Program-made: the position numbers and the translations under genes
Notes under the pieces: model-generated
The model's input: the letters and a program-made list of their open reading frames with translations, nothing else
Database searches by the model: none
Told to the model about the DNA's origin: nothing
Shown here: positions 51,562-61,395 of the stretch, piece by piece
Layout of the letters: each line of letters opens with the position of its first letter
Position numbering within the stretch: position 1 is the first letter of the stretch
Assembly (NCBI RefSeq): GCF_000962805.1
Contig: NZ_JZTW01000004.1
Span: forward strand, 174,658 to 238,657
From: Pseudarthrobacter chlorophenolicus
Lineage (GTDB): Bacteria; Actinomycetota; Actinomycetes; Actinomycetales; Micrococcaceae
Reading direction: 5' to 3'
DNA: 64,000 nucleotides

Positions 51562-52065
51562 TTAACGCGCTGCCGCCGGAACCAGCTGATAGGCGTAAAT
51601 GAGCGGCGCATCAACGCTTGAGGTGCTGATTTCCAGCCTGCCCGCTTCGGGCAACGCCACCTTGGACGTCTCCTTGCTGCCGTTGCAGGCAGCCCCTGCT
51701 TCGGTGATTTCTGCCCCGTTCAACGACACCGCGAAGAAGGCCTTTCCCCCGCCGTCACAGGTGGCCGTCAGTGTGTAGTTGCCCGCGGGGACGGCGGCCG
51801 CCTCGCGCACGATGCGGTCGCGGTTGAGGATCTTGCCGGCGTCGTCAAGGACCGAGTCCGGGGCCGTGGGGAGCGCGGTGGTGCGCCACTGCGGAACATC
51901 GGCGTTTTCCACCGAAACAACTGACGAGCAGCCGGCCAGGGCCAGGGCAGCCAGCGCGGCAGCAGCGGCAGTGACGGCCTTCAGCTTCGGCCCGCCTGAC
52001 CGTTCCGGAGGGTGGGCTGCGGACCGCACGCGGGCATGCGCCAGGAAGGGAAGGCTGGAAGGCAT
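51562..52065 (-). CDS. Putative lipoprotein, paralog of previous gene
   Basis: A 167-residue protein with signal and lipobox LALAGC. The mature domain (GNYTLTATCDGGGKAFFAV ... AYQLVPAAAR) matches its neighbour: Gly-x-Tyr-x-Leu near a first Cys, a second Cys about 30 residues later, and a Tyr-Ala-(Phe/Tyr)-x-Leu end. It probably arose by duplication. Function unknown. The first 28 residues before the hydrophobic run may be mis-started; an internal start near PKLKAV is plausible. Confidence 0.65.
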   Translation of the reverse strand: MPSSLPFLAHARVRSAAHPPERSGGPKLKAVTAAAAALAALALAGCSSVVSVENADVPQWRTTALPTAPDSVLDDAGKILNRDRIVREAAAVPAGNYTLTATCDGGGKAFFAVSLNGAEITEAGAACNGSKETSKVALPEAGRLEISTSSVDAPLIYAYQLVPAAAR

Positions 52066-52109
52066 GCCTCAACGCTACCTGCTGTCCGGTCCCGGACTAA
52101 ACTTGTCCG

Positions 52110-53759
52110 GTGCCTGAATCCCCCTTTGAGTTCACAGCCGGCAACACCCCCGACGCACCCCGCAGCGACCAGCCCCATCTGCTGCGGGCGCTCGCCGCGG
52201 ACCTGCGGCGGCTGGACTACACCCTTGACGGCGTCGCGGGCCTCCTGGGTCCGTCCGCGTCCGCCGCGCTCAACCGGGACCAGATCATCCCGGCGATGCT
52301 GGCGGTGGAGCGTGCCGTCCGGGAGGACGCCGCAGCGGCGCCCCTGGCCGCCGTCGTAAGCCTCTGGCTCCTGGCCGAACCGCAGGAGAGGGCAACGCTC
52401 GACGCCGCCCTGCCGGGCATCCGCGCGGAAGGGCTGGAAGAGCTGGGGCTGCTGCAGCCCGTGCCCGGCACCGGCCGCCTGTCCGCGAAAGCGGACCTGC
52501 GGCCCTACGGCTGGGATAAAAATCAAGACGGCAGCGGCGGCGCCGAACTGTGGGTGGCAAGCGACCTCGCAGCGCACCAGCAGGCCGGCGTCCTGCGGCA
52601 CGACCACGTCCTGGGCATCGGGCAGGCTTCCACCACCCTGGTGCAGGCCACCGTCCGCCGGCACACCGCCCGGGCCCTGGACCTGGGAACCGGCTGCGGA
52701 ATACAGTCCTTCCACCTGCTGCACCACTGCGAGCACGTCACCGCAACGGACATTTCCGAACGTGCGCTGGCGTTCACCCGCTTCAACATCCTCCTTAACG
52801 CTGAGGCCCTCTCGGTCGATCCGGACCGGTTGGCTGACCGGGTGAGCCTGCGGCTCGGCTCGCTCCTGGAGCCCGTGGCGGGCGAGGAGTTCGGCCTGGT
52901 GGTGTCCAACCCGCCCTTCGTCATCACCCCGCGCAGTGCCGGCGAGGATGCCGCGGACCAGTTCACGTACCGCGACGGCGGCCTGCCCGGCGATGACATT
53001 GTCGCCTCCCTCGTGGCGGACCTGCCCACCGTGCTTGCGCCCGGCGGGACGGCCCAGATGCTCGGCAACTGGGAAGTGGCTGCGGGCACTGAATGGCACG
53101 ACCGGCCACAGTCATGGGTCCGGCCCGGTACCGACGCCTGGTTCATCCAGCGCGAGCGGGTCAGTCCCGAACAGTACGCCGAGACCTGGCTACAGGACGC
53201 CTCCGAGGGCAGGGACCGGGACCACTACCGCGACGCCTACGGGGCCTACCTTGCCGACTTCGCGTCCCGGGACGTCGAAGGCATCGGCTTCGGCATGGTG
53301 TGGCTCCGGCGCCCCGCGGTTGAAACTGCCAATGCGCAGCCCGTCCTCCGCCGCTTCGAGGAAATCACGTACCCCATCGAGCAGCCCGTCGGCCCCCACC
53401 TGGGCGCCGCCGTCGAACGCAGCGACTGGCTGGCGGCGCACTCGGTGGCGGACACTTTCCTGCTGGTGGCAGGCGACGTCACGGAGGAGCGCCACCAGCG
53501 GCCCGGCGCCGAGCACCCGGGCGTGATCCTGCTGCGGCAGGGTGCCGGGCTGCGGCGCACCAACCTCCTCAGCACCGAACTGGCAGGGTTCGTGTCAGCG
53601 TGCGACGGCGACCTGACCGCCGGCCAGATCGCCGGCGCCCTTGAGGCGCTGCTGGGCAGCGGGGACGACGGTTCAGGGGAGGGCTCCTTCCGCGGCAGGC
53701 TGCTGGCCGACGTCGAAAACCTGGTCCGCGACGGCTTCCTCATGCCGGCCGAAAACTGA
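52110..53759 (+). CDS. PrmC/HemK-like class I methyltransferase
   Basis: A 549-residue protein. Residues about 1-150 form a helical N-terminal domain. The SAM-binding strand ALDLGTGCGIQ is near 189 and the catalytic SNPPFVI motif near 265, as in N5-glutamine and related N-methyltransferases. About 200 C-terminal residues form an extra domain seen in actinobacterial members. The target is not evident. GTG 52110 is the start but has a weak ribosome site. It is divergent from the lipoprotein genes. Confidence 0.85.
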   Translation: MPESPFEFTAGNTPDAPRSDQPHLLRALAADLRRLDYTLDGVAGLLGPSASAALNRDQIIPAMLAVERAVREDAAAAPLAAVVSLWLLAEPQERATLDAALPGIRAEGLEELGLLQPVPGTGRLSAKADLRPYGWDKNQDGSGGAELWVASDLAAHQQAGVLRHDHVLGIGQASTTLVQATVRRHTARALDLGTGCGIQSFHLLHHCEHVTATDISERALAFTRFNILLNAEALSVDPDRLADRVSLRLGSLLEPVAGEEFGLVVSNPPFVITPRSAGEDAADQFTYRDGGLPGDDIVASLVADLPTVLAPGGTAQMLGNWEVAAGTEWHDRPQSWVRPGTDAWFIQRERVSPEQYAETWLQDASEGRDRDHYRDAYGAYLADFASRDVEGIGFGMVWLRRPAVETANAQPVLRRFEEITYPIEQPVGPHLGAAVERSDWLAAHSVADTFLLVAGDVTEERHQRPGAEHPGVILLRQGAGLRRTNLLSTELAGFVSACDGDLTAGQIAGALEALLGSGDDGSGEGSFRGRLLADVENLVRDGFLMPAEN

Positions 53760-53893
53760 CCTTCCGCCGGTGGTCTCGGCGCCCCTTCCGGCACCCCCCG
53801 TTTTCCACATGAATGCGCAGGATTGTCCAAAATATGGTGAACTAGGCCAATATGGGCTCATCTGCCCCAGCAACCTTTTTCTGTAGGAGCACC

Positions 53894-56632
53894 GTGCCAA
53901 GCAAGGCCAAAACCGGCAAGAAACTCGTGATTGTGGAGTCTCCGGCCAAGAGCAAGACCATCGCCAAGTACCTCGGCGAGGGCTTCATTGTTGAGGCCTC
54001 CATCGGTCACATCCGCGACCTTCCGCAGCCGTCGGAGCTCCCCGCCGAACTGAAGAAGACCTCGGTGGGCAAGTTCGCCGTCGACATCGACCACGACTTC
54101 AAGCCTTACTACGTGGTGTCCCCGGACAAGAAGAAGAAGGTGACCGAGCTCAAGGCTGCGCTCAAGGACGCCGACGAACTTTACCTCGCAACCGATGGGG
54201 ACCGCGAGGGCGAAGCCATCGCGTGGCACCTGCTGGAAGTGCTCAAGCCGAAGGTCCCGGTCTACCGGATGACCTTCGGTGAAATCACCAAGGAAGCCAT
54301 CCAGCGTGCCATGGGCAACCTGCGCGACGTGGACCAGGACCTGGTGGACGCACAGGAAACCCGCCGTATCCTGGACCGCCTGTACGGGTACGAAATCTCC
54401 CCGGTGCTGTGGCGCAAGGTGGCCCGAGGCCTCTCCGCCGGCCGCGTCCAGTCCGTAGTTACCCGCATGGTGGTGGACCGCGAACGTGAGCGCATGGCCT
54501 TTAAGGCCGCGTCCTACTGGGACCTGACCGGACAGTTCGGCGCGGATTCCGGTTCGTTCAAGGCGAAGCTGGCCTCCGTGGACGGCGCCAAGGTTGCCAC
54601 CGGCCGCGATTTCAACGACGACGGCGTCCTGACGTCCAAGAACGTGGCCCACCTCAACGAGGAGCTGGCCGCGTCGCTGGCAGCCGGGCTCCAGGACGCC
54701 CCCTTTACGGTCCGTTCCGTGGAGACGAAGCCGTACACCCGCCGTCCGGCCGCGCCGTTCACCACCTCCACGCTGCAACAGGAGGCAGGCCGCAAGCTGC
54801 GCTTTTCCTCCAAGAGCACCATGCAGATCGCCCAGCGGCTGTATGAAAACGGCTATATCACTTATATGCGTACCGACTCCTCGGCGCTGAGCGACGAAGC
54901 CGTGACGGCGGCCCGCCGCCAGGCCTCCGAGCTTTACGGTCCCGAGTACATTCCCGGTTCCCCCCGCGTCTACTCCAACAAGGCAGCCAACGCGCAGGAA
55001 GCACACGAGGCCGTCCGCCCCGCCGGTGACTCATTCCGGACTCCCGCGCAGGTTGCTTCGCAACTCCGCGGCGACGAGTTCCGCCTCTACGAGCTGATCT
55101 GGAAGCGCACCGTGGCCTCGCAGATGGCGGACGCCAAGGGCTCGACGGCGACCATCCGCCTGGGTGCCGTGGCTGTCAGCGGCGACGCTGCCGGCCGCGA
55201 TGCCGAGTTCAGCGCCTCCGGCACCGTCATCACGTTCCCGGGTTTCCTGGCCGCATATGAGGAAGGCAAGGACGAAAGCCGCGGCGACGACGACTCCGAC
55301 GAAGCCCGCCGCCTGCCCAACGTGGCCAAGGGCGACTCGCTGAAGGCCTCCGACATTGTGGCAGTGGGCCACGAAACCTCGCCGCCCCCGCGCTACACCG
55401 AAGCGTCCCTGACGGCCGAGCTGGAAAAGAAGGGCATCGGCCGCCCCTCCACGTACGCCTCCACCATCTCCACCATCCAGGACCGCGGCTACGTCCGGAA
55501 GCAGGGCTCCGCGCTGGTGCCCAGCTGGATCGCCTTCTCCGTGATCCGCCTGCTCGAACAGCACTTCTCGGATTACGTGGACTACGAGTTTACGGCTGAC
55601 ATGGAAGGCGACCTGGACAAGATCGCCAACGGCCAGGCCGCCGGCACCTCCTGGCTGCGGCACTTCTACTTCGGTGAAGACTCGGACCCGGGCCTGCTGA
55701 GCATTGTGAACAACCTCGGTGAGATCGACGCCCGCGAGATCAACTCCATTCCCATCACCGACCAGATCACGCTCCGGGTGGGCAAGTTCGGCCCCTACCT
55801 GGAAAGCTCCGCCGCCACGGTGGATCCCAAGACCGGCGAGATCGTTGAATCCCCGCGCGCCAACGTACCGGAGGACCTCGCCCCGGACGAGCTCACCGCG
55901 GCCAAAGCTGTGGAACTGATGGAGACGGCGGCGCCGGAGGAACGCGTCCTGGGCGCTGATCCGCACACCGGCCACACCGTCGTCGCCAAGAACGGCCGCT
56001 ACGGCGCCTACGTCACAGAGGTCATTCCCGAGATGACCGAGGAACAGATCGCCGCCCAGCCGGTGGAGTACTACAAGAACGGCAAGCCGAAACCGCCCAA
56101 GAAGCCGGTCAAGGCCAAGCCCCGCACCGGGTCGCTGTTCAAGTCGATGACGGTGGAGTCCGTCACCCTGGACGAGGCGCTGCAGCTCATGAGCCTGCCC
56201 CGCGCGCTGGGGGAGGACTCCGAAGGAAACCTCATCACCGTCCAGAACGGACGGTTCGGCCCGTACCTGAAGAAGGGGACGGACTCCCGCTCCATCGGGA
56301 CCGAAGAGGAAATCTTCACCATCACGCTTGAGCAGGCGCTGGAGATCTACTCGCAGCCCAAGCAGCGCGGTGCCCGTGCCGCGGTGCCGCCGCTGGCCGA
56401 GTTCGGTCCGGATCCGGTGTCGGAAAAGAACATCGTGGTGAAGGAAGGCCGGTTTGGCCCGTACATCACCGATGGCATCACCAACATCACGGTTCCGCGG
56501 GCCACATCGCTGGAAGAGCTCACTCGCGAACAGGCTGTGGAACTGCTCGCCGAGAAACGTGCCAAGGGACCGGTCAAACGGACCGCCACCCGCAAGGCGC
56601 CGGCCAAGAAAAAGGCAACAGCAAAGAAGTAG
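53894..56632 (+). CDS. topA: DNA topoisomerase I
   Basis: A 912-residue type IA topoisomerase that relaxes negative supercoils. The Toprim start KKLVIVESPAKSKTIAKYLG is at the N-terminus, with the DGDREGEAIAWHL metal motif following. The active-site Tyr is about 324 in ITYMRTDS. The C-terminus has repeated GRFGPY-type modules rather than zinc fingers, and ends in an Ala/Lys tail (APAKKKATAKK), both typical of actinobacterial TopA. GTG 53894 follows TAGGAG; an upstream in-frame ATG lacks one. Confidence 0.97.
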   Translation: MPSKAKTGKKLVIVESPAKSKTIAKYLGEGFIVEASIGHIRDLPQPSELPAELKKTSVGKFAVDIDHDFKPYYVVSPDKKKKVTELKAALKDADELYLATDGDREGEAIAWHLLEVLKPKVPVYRMTFGEITKEAIQRAMGNLRDVDQDLVDAQETRRILDRLYGYEISPVLWRKVARGLSAGRVQSVVTRMVVDRERERMAFKAASYWDLTGQFGADSGSFKAKLASVDGAKVATGRDFNDDGVLTSKNVAHLNEELAASLAAGLQDAPFTVRSVETKPYTRRPAAPFTTSTLQQEAGRKLRFSSKSTMQIAQRLYENGYITYMRTDSSALSDEAVTAARRQASELYGPEYIPGSPRVYSNKAANAQEAHEAVRPAGDSFRTPAQVASQLRGDEFRLYELIWKRTVASQMADAKGSTATIRLGAVAVSGDAAGRDAEFSASGTVITFPGFLAAYEEGKDESRGDDDSDEARRLPNVAKGDSLKASDIVAVGHETSPPPRYTEASLTAELEKKGIGRPSTYASTISTIQDRGYVRKQGSALVPSWIAFSVIRLLEQHFSDYVDYEFTADMEGDLDKIANGQAAGTSWLRHFYFGEDSDPGLLSIVNNLGEIDAREINSIPITDQITLRVGKFGPYLESSAATVDPKTGEIVESPRANVPEDLAPDELTAAKAVELMETAAPEERVLGADPHTGHTVVAKNGRYGAYVTEVIPEMTEEQIAAQPVEYYKNGKPKPPKKPVKAKPRTGSLFKSMTVESVTLDEALQLMSLPRALGEDSEGNLITVQNGRFGPYLKKGTDSRSIGTEEEIFTITLEQALEIYSQPKQRGARAAVPPLAEFGPDPVSEKNIVVKEGRFGPYITDGITNITVPRATSLEELTREQAVELLAEKRAKGPVKRTATRKAPAKKKATAKK

Positions 56633-56637
56633 CAGAA

Positions 56638-56666
56638 GGGCCGGCGCGTTTGCGCCGGCCCTTTTA
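56638..56666 (+). terminator. Intrinsic terminator of topA
   Basis: Ten-bp perfect GC stem with a GTTT loop, followed by TTTTAT. A textbook Rho-independent terminator. Confidence 0.92.
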
Positions 56667-56684
56667 TCGTGATCGGCTAGGGGA

Positions 56685-57104
56685 ATGACTGAACAGACCG
56701 GAATTGCCGATCCCACGCCGCTCAACGACCTCGAGGAGAAGCTGGCCACGGGCAACGAGCCCGACGCGAACCCAGTGGACGTCATCCTGTCGTTCCTGAA
56801 CAGCGAGGTCTACATCATCAGCTCCGACGGCATCGAGGTCGAGGACTCACAGGTGGAACCCCTGGTCCTGGCCAACTCCGAGGGAGCCCCCGTGCTGGCC
56901 GTCTTCTCGCACCCCACCCGGGTGGACCAGCAGTACCTGGAAGCAGCGCCCAACGTCCTGGGAACCCAGGGCGCGGCCATCATTGCCAACATCGGCGAGG
57001 AGCTGGGCCTGGTGATCAACCCCGGCGCAGCCTACGGCTTCGAGATCAACCCGGAAGGCGTGGCGAACATCAAGCGCGACTTCAAGCGCGCTGACGAGCA
57101 ATAA
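56685..57104 (+). CDS. SseB-family protein
   Basis: A 139-residue cytoplasmic protein. The pattern LNSEVYIISSDG, PLVLANSEGAPVLAVFSHPTRVD, and VINPGAAYGFEINPEGVANI, all cited in part, matches the SseB N-terminal-like domain found in many actinobacterial proteins of unknown function. It sits 7 bp before ppx and likely forms an operon with it. It is not evidence of type III secretion. Confidence 0.82.
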   Translation: MTEQTGIADPTPLNDLEEKLATGNEPDANPVDVILSFLNSEVYIISSDGIEVEDSQVEPLVLANSEGAPVLAVFSHPTRVDQQYLEAAPNVLGTQGAAIIANIGEELGLVINPGAAYGFEINPEGVANIKRDFKRADEQ

Positions 57105-57111
57105 TGTCACC

Positions 57112-58101
57112 ATGCGGCTAGGCGTCCTCGATATCGGGTCAAACACTGTCCACCTCCTGCTGGTGGATGCCCACCCCGGGGCGCGGCCGCTGCCGTTCGC
57201 CTCCCACAAGCGTCCGCTGTCGCTGGTGCAGTACCTGGAACCGGACGGCAGCATCAGCGACGAAGGACAGCACGAGCTCACCGAGTTCGTCCTGGAAGCC
57301 TGGGAGTTCGCTGCCCGCCACAAGGCCGAGGACCTCTTGGCCTTTTGTACGTCCGCCATCCGCGAGGCCACCAATGGCCCCGAGGTCCTGGCGCGCGTCA
57401 AGCACGAGACCACTGTGACGCTGCAGGAACTGACCGGCAGCGAAGAGGCCTCCATGACGTTCTTTGCCGTCAGGCGCTGGCACGGCTGGGGCGCCGGTCC
57501 CATCCTGAACCTGGACATCGGCGGCGGCTCCTTCGAAATGGCTTTTGGCCAGGACGAGCTTCCCGAGGTCGCAACGTCGGTGCCGCTGGGAGCCAGCAGG
57601 CTCACACGGGACTGGTTGGACGAGGACCCGCCCTCGGCCAAAAGCGTCAAGGAACTGCGGCGCTACATCCGGTCAACGCTGAAGCCTGCCGTCCGCGAGT
57701 TCGATGGCCTGGGCAGGGCCAACCTGGTGGCCGGAACATCGAAGACCTTCCGCTCACTGGCCCGCATCGCCGGTGCTGCTCCCAGCGCGGCCGGCCCCTA
57801 CGTCAAACGGGAACTGAACGCCACGGACCTCGGCGTGTGGGCGCAGCGAATTTCAGCCATGAAGGCCGAGGACCGGCTGCACCTCCCCGGCGTCTCCGAG
57901 GCGCGGGCGCACCAGCTCCTGGCCGGTGCGCTGGTGGCGGAGGCCGCCCTGGAGCTGTTCAAGTTCAAGAAGCTCCGGATCTGCCCTTGGGCCCTGCGTG
58001 AAGGCCTCATCCTGCGCCGGCTGGACCAGCTGGTGTTCGACGGGCCGCTTGAGCCTGCGCCGCACATTGCGGCGCCGCCAGCCGTGCAGCCCACGTTCTA
58101 A
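57112..58101 (+). CDS. Ppx/GppA exopolyphosphatase-like phosphatase
   Basis: A 329-residue ASKHA-fold enzyme that degrades polyphosphate or pppGpp. The first phosphate motif DIGSNTVHLLL is at residues about 6-16 and the second, LDIGGGSFEM, near 136. It has the short length of actinobacterial Ppx1/Ppx2 without the C-terminal HD domain of E. coli Ppx. It follows the SseB-like gene and is closed by a strong hairpin. Confidence 0.93.
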   Translation: MRLGVLDIGSNTVHLLLVDAHPGARPLPFASHKRPLSLVQYLEPDGSISDEGQHELTEFVLEAWEFAARHKAEDLLAFCTSAIREATNGPEVLARVKHETTVTLQELTGSEEASMTFFAVRRWHGWGAGPILNLDIGGGSFEMAFGQDELPEVATSVPLGASRLTRDWLDEDPPSAKSVKELRRYIRSTLKPAVREFDGLGRANLVAGTSKTFRSLARIAGAAPSAAGPYVKRELNATDLGVWAQRISAMKAEDRLHLPGVSEARAHQLLAGALVAEAALELFKFKKLRICPWALREGLILRRLDQLVFDGPLEPAPHIAAPPAVQPTF

Positions 58102-58145
58102 CGAACCGCGCAGCCGACGTTCCAAAGGACCGGTTAAAAGCGGAA

Positions 58146-58198
58146 GCACCGGGGCGGCAACAGGAAAATGGGGGAAAACCTGTTGCCGCCGCCGGTGC
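58146..58198 (+). terminator. Terminator hairpin of ppx
   Basis: Arms of about 19 bp with one bulge around a 14-nt purine-rich loop, 45 bp after the ppx stop. No T-run follows. Confidence 0.7.
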
Positions 58199-58337
58199 CT
58201 TGGCAGGCATCCCCATGCCTGCCGCATCACTCGCACCCTCAATGAGGTAATAACTACAGTAGGACCGCAAGTTGTGCGCTCCCTGCACTGAACATGGGAG
58301 TTGCCTGTGAATGGGGGCGGCCTGCAATGATGGAGCC

Positions 58338-59171
58338 ATGAGCAACCGAATCGCATTCCTTGGCTGTGGGTCCATGAACGAAGCCATCCTCGGCGGCCTG
58401 GTGGAAGCCGGCACCAACCCGGCGGACATCGTGGCGACAGTCCGCCGGGCCGAGCGTGCCGCTGAACTGGCCGAGCGGTACCACGGCATCACCGCGATCG
58501 CCGGCGAGGAGGAACCGGACAACAACCGGCAGGCCGCGAAAGGGTCCGCCGTCGTGATCCTTGGCGTCAAACCGGTGGGCATCGCGGACCTGGCCCGGGA
58601 AATCAGCCCCGCGCTCACCCCGGACACCATCGTGGTCAGCGTCGCTGCGGCGGTCTCCATCGCCCAGCTCGAAGCCGCACTCCCGGCGGGGCAGCCGGTC
58701 ATCCGGACCATGCCCAACACCCCTTCGAAACTGGGCCGCGGCGTCATCTCCGTCTCGCCAGGCACCAACTGCACACCCGGCCAGCTCCAGCAGGTAAAGG
58801 ACCTCTTCCACGGAGCGGGGACCGTCGTCGAAGTGCCCGAGGAACAGGTGGATGCGCTGTCCGCCATCAGCGGCTCCGGCCCCGCCTACGCCTTCTACCT
58901 GGCGGAGGCCATGGCTTCCGCGGGGGAGGAACTGGGCCTGGACCGCGAACTCGCCGTGCTGCTGGCGCGGGAGACGGTGGCTGGGGCCGGCTTCATGCTG
59001 GCAGAGCCCGGCGCGGATCCGTCGGTACTGCGCAAGTCCGTGACAAGCCCCAACGGCACCACCGAACGCGCCATTGCCACCTTCGATGAACAGGGCATTC
59101 CGTCCATCATCGCCGCCGGTGCGCGGGCAGCAGCGGACCGGGCAGCGGAAATCACCAGGCAGCTCGGCTAG
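58338..59171 (+). CDS. proC: Pyrroline-5-carboxylate reductase
   Basis: A 277-residue enzyme for the last step of proline synthesis. The Rossmann start IAFLGCGSMNEAILGG is at residue 5 and the C-terminal signature DALSAISGSGPAYAFYLAEA, cited in part, is complete, followed by LVTSPNGTT-like KSVTSPNGTTERAI. ATG 58338 has TGGAG immediately upstream; a further in-frame start at 58311 lacks one. It converges on trkA, 7 bp apart. Confidence 0.96.
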   Translation: MSNRIAFLGCGSMNEAILGGLVEAGTNPADIVATVRRAERAAELAERYHGITAIAGEEEPDNNRQAAKGSAVVILGVKPVGIADLAREISPALTPDTIVVSVAAAVSIAQLEAALPAGQPVIRTMPNTPSKLGRGVISVSPGTNCTPGQLQQVKDLFHGAGTVVEVPEEQVDALSAISGSGPAYAFYLAEAMASAGEELGLDRELAVLLARETVAGAGFMLAEPGADPSVLRKSVTSPNGTTERAIATFDEQGIPSIIAAGARAAADRAAEITRQLG

Positions 59172-59178
59172 CAGAGGG

Positions 59179-59865
59179 CTAGGGGCGGGCGGCGAACCGC
59201 TCCAGCAGGTCCACGTGGCCTGAGACGATCAGCATGTCGCGGGAGGAAACCTTGGTCTCCGGGCGGGCGTAGGTGAAGTCCTCGCCCGGGGACTTCACCC
59301 CGACGATCGTCACGCCGTACTTCGAACGGACCTTGGACTCATCCAGGGTGAAGCCCACCGTTTCACGCGGCGGGTACATCTTGACGATGGCGAAGTCGTC
59401 GTCGAACTCAATGAAGTCGAGCATGCGGCCGGACACCAGGTGCGCCGCCCGGACACCGGCGTCGGCCTCCGGGTAGATCACGTGGTTGGCGCCGATCCGG
59501 GTCAGGATCTTGCCGTGGGACGGCGTAATGGCCTTCACCCACAGGTGCTCGATGCCAAGGTCCACCAGGTTCACCGTGATGAGTACCGAGGACTCGATGG
59601 AGGTGCCCACGCCCACCACTGCCGAGCTGAACTCCTGCGCACCGAGCTGGCGCAGGGCGTCGATATTGGTGGCGTCCGCCTCCACCACGTGGGTCAGCAG
59701 CGGAGCCCACTTCTGAACCAGGCTCCGGTCCCGCTCGATCGCCAGGACCTCGCGGCCCTGCTTGACCAGTTGCTCTGCCGTGGACGAGCCGAAGCGGCCC
59801 AGCCCGATAACCAGCACCGGCGCGTTGTGGGCGGGGCGCCGGGAAGCTTCTGACGAACTAGCCAA
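59179..59865 (-). CDS. Potassium uptake regulatory subunit (TrkA/KtrA)
   Basis: A 228-residue RCK protein. The NAD-binding start LVIGLGRFGSSTAEQL lies near residue 18, with the acid of the second strand in AIERDRSLV, and the C-terminal RCK_C domain follows (VGFTLDESKVRSKYGVTIVG, cited in part). It gates the membrane partner encoded just before it, whose stop overlaps its start by 8 bp. Confidence 0.94.
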   Translation of the reverse strand: MASSSEASRRPAHNAPVLVIGLGRFGSSTAEQLVKQGREVLAIERDRSLVQKWAPLLTHVVEADATNIDALRQLGAQEFSSAVVGVGTSIESSVLITVNLVDLGIEHLWVKAITPSHGKILTRIGANHVIYPEADAGVRAAHLVSGRMLDFIEFDDDFAIVKMYPPRETVGFTLDESKVRSKYGVTIVGVKSPGEDFTYARPETKVSSRDMLIVSGHVDLLERFAARP

Positions 59866-61291
59866 TGATGGGCCTCTCTTCGGGGTAGTGGTACAGCTGG
59901 CTGCGCTGGCGCAGTGCCAGGGCGGCGGCGAGGGTCACGGTGCCCACGCGGCCGGCGAACATGAGCGCGGTGAGGACGTAGACACCCTCGGGTGCCACTT
60001 CGGCGCTGAGCCCTGTGCTCAGGCCAACGGTGGCGAAGGCCGAAATCGTCTCAAACAGTACCCGGTCCAGGGACGCGCCGCTGATCTGCAGGAGCAGGAA
60101 GGCGGAGACGGAAACCAGCGTGGCGCCGGCAACGATCACGGAAATGGCCACCCGCATCGTGCCCTGCGGAATGGTCCGGCCGTAGACCTTCACGTCCGCG
60201 TCGCCGCGGGCTTCGGCAATGATGGCCAGGAACATGACGGCGATGGTGGTCACCTTGATGCCGCCCGCCGTCGACGCCGACCCGCCGCCGGCAAACATCA
60301 GCGCGTCCGTGAGCAGTTTGGTGGTGGATTCCATGTGGTTCTGGTCCACCAGGTTGAAGCCCCCTGATCGGGTCATGACGGAGGCGAAGAGCGAGTGGGT
60401 GATCTTGTCACCGAAGCCCATGGGCCCGATGGTGCGGGCGTTGTCCCACTCCATCAGTGCCCACAGGAACGCGCCGGCGGCCAGGAGGATGAAGGAGACC
60501 TGGATGGTGAGCTTGGTGTGCAGGTTCCATTTCTTCCAGTTCAGCCCGTTCTGCTGCAGCACCATCACCACCGGGAAGCCGAGGCTGCCCAGGAAGACGC
60601 CCACCATGAGTGGAATCAGGATCCACAAGTCCGTCTCGTAGGGCACGATGCCGTCCGAGTGCGGGGTGAAGCCGGCGTTGTTGAACGCTGAAATGGAATA
60701 GAAGATGCCGTGCCAGACGGACTGCCAGAAGGGCTCGCCGAGGGTGAGGAAACGGGGGATCAGGGTCAGGGCCAGGATGCCTTCGATGACCACCGACGTG
60801 GTGATGACGATGCGGAGCAGCGTACCCACCTCGCCGAGGCGGCCGGCGTTGTTCATGGACTCCGCGGCGATGATCTTGCCGCGCACGCCGAGCCGCTTGC
60901 TGACCATGAGCGCCAGGAGCGAGGCCAGGGTGAGGGTGCCCAAACCGCCGATGAAGATGCCCACCAGGATGACCAGCTGTCCGAAGAAGGACCAGTGGAC
61001 AGCGGTGGACACCACGGTCAGCCCGGTGACACAGACCGCCGAGACAGCGGTGAACAGGGCCTGGTGGATGGGCGTGGCCGTTCCGGAGGCAGAAGACACC
61101 GGAAGGGACAACAGGAAGGTGAACACCAGGCACACCCCGGCGAACGCGCTGAGGGCGAGCCGGGCGGGGGAGGTGTTGGCGATGTCGTCGATGAAGTCGC
61201 GCAACCGGGTAAAGATCCAGAGGCCCTCCCGCTCCTGCGCTGGGGGGTGCCAGCTGGCCGGGGTCCGGGGCCTCGACTGGCTTTGCGTCAT
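59858..61291 (-). CDS. Potassium uptake channel subunit (TrkH/KtrB)
   Basis: A 477-residue membrane protein with four pore repeats. The filter loops are visible as TAVSAVCVTGLTVV, ISAFNNAGFTPH, SVMTRSGGFNLVD and ISAFATVGLSTGLS. It moves potassium with the RCK subunit encoded next. ATG 61291 is chosen because GAGGA lies upstream; a frame open to 61447 would add 52 residues without features. Confidence 0.94.
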   Translation of the reverse strand: MTQSQSRPRTPASWHPPAQEREGLWIFTRLRDFIDDIANTSPARLALSAFAGVCLVFTFLLSLPVSSASGTATPIHQALFTAVSAVCVTGLTVVSTAVHWSFFGQLVILVGIFIGGLGTLTLASLLALMVSKRLGVRGKIIAAESMNNAGRLGEVGTLLRIVITTSVVIEGILALTLIPRFLTLGEPFWQSVWHGIFYSISAFNNAGFTPHSDGIVPYETDLWILIPLMVGVFLGSLGFPVVMVLQQNGLNWKKWNLHTKLTIQVSFILLAAGAFLWALMEWDNARTIGPMGFGDKITHSLFASVMTRSGGFNLVDQNHMESTTKLLTDALMFAGGGSASTAGGIKVTTIAVMFLAIIAEARGDADVKVYGRTIPQGTMRVAISVIVAGATLVSVSAFLLLQISGASLDRVLFETISAFATVGLSTGLSAEVAPEGVYVLTALMFAGRVGTVTLAAALALRQRSQLYHYPEERPIIG

Positions 61292-61395
61292 GTGTGGCTT
61301 TTCCTCGGTCGAATCTGCTTCCCCCAGTAGTAAACCACTAAAGGCCGCGTCATGGCCGGGCCGGCAGGGTGCCGTGCTCAGGTAGCCTGTGATTG

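Noticed and set aside
53858..56785. Two long minus-strand frames across topA
   Set aside because: Shadows of topA; the coding strand carries every topoisomerase motif.
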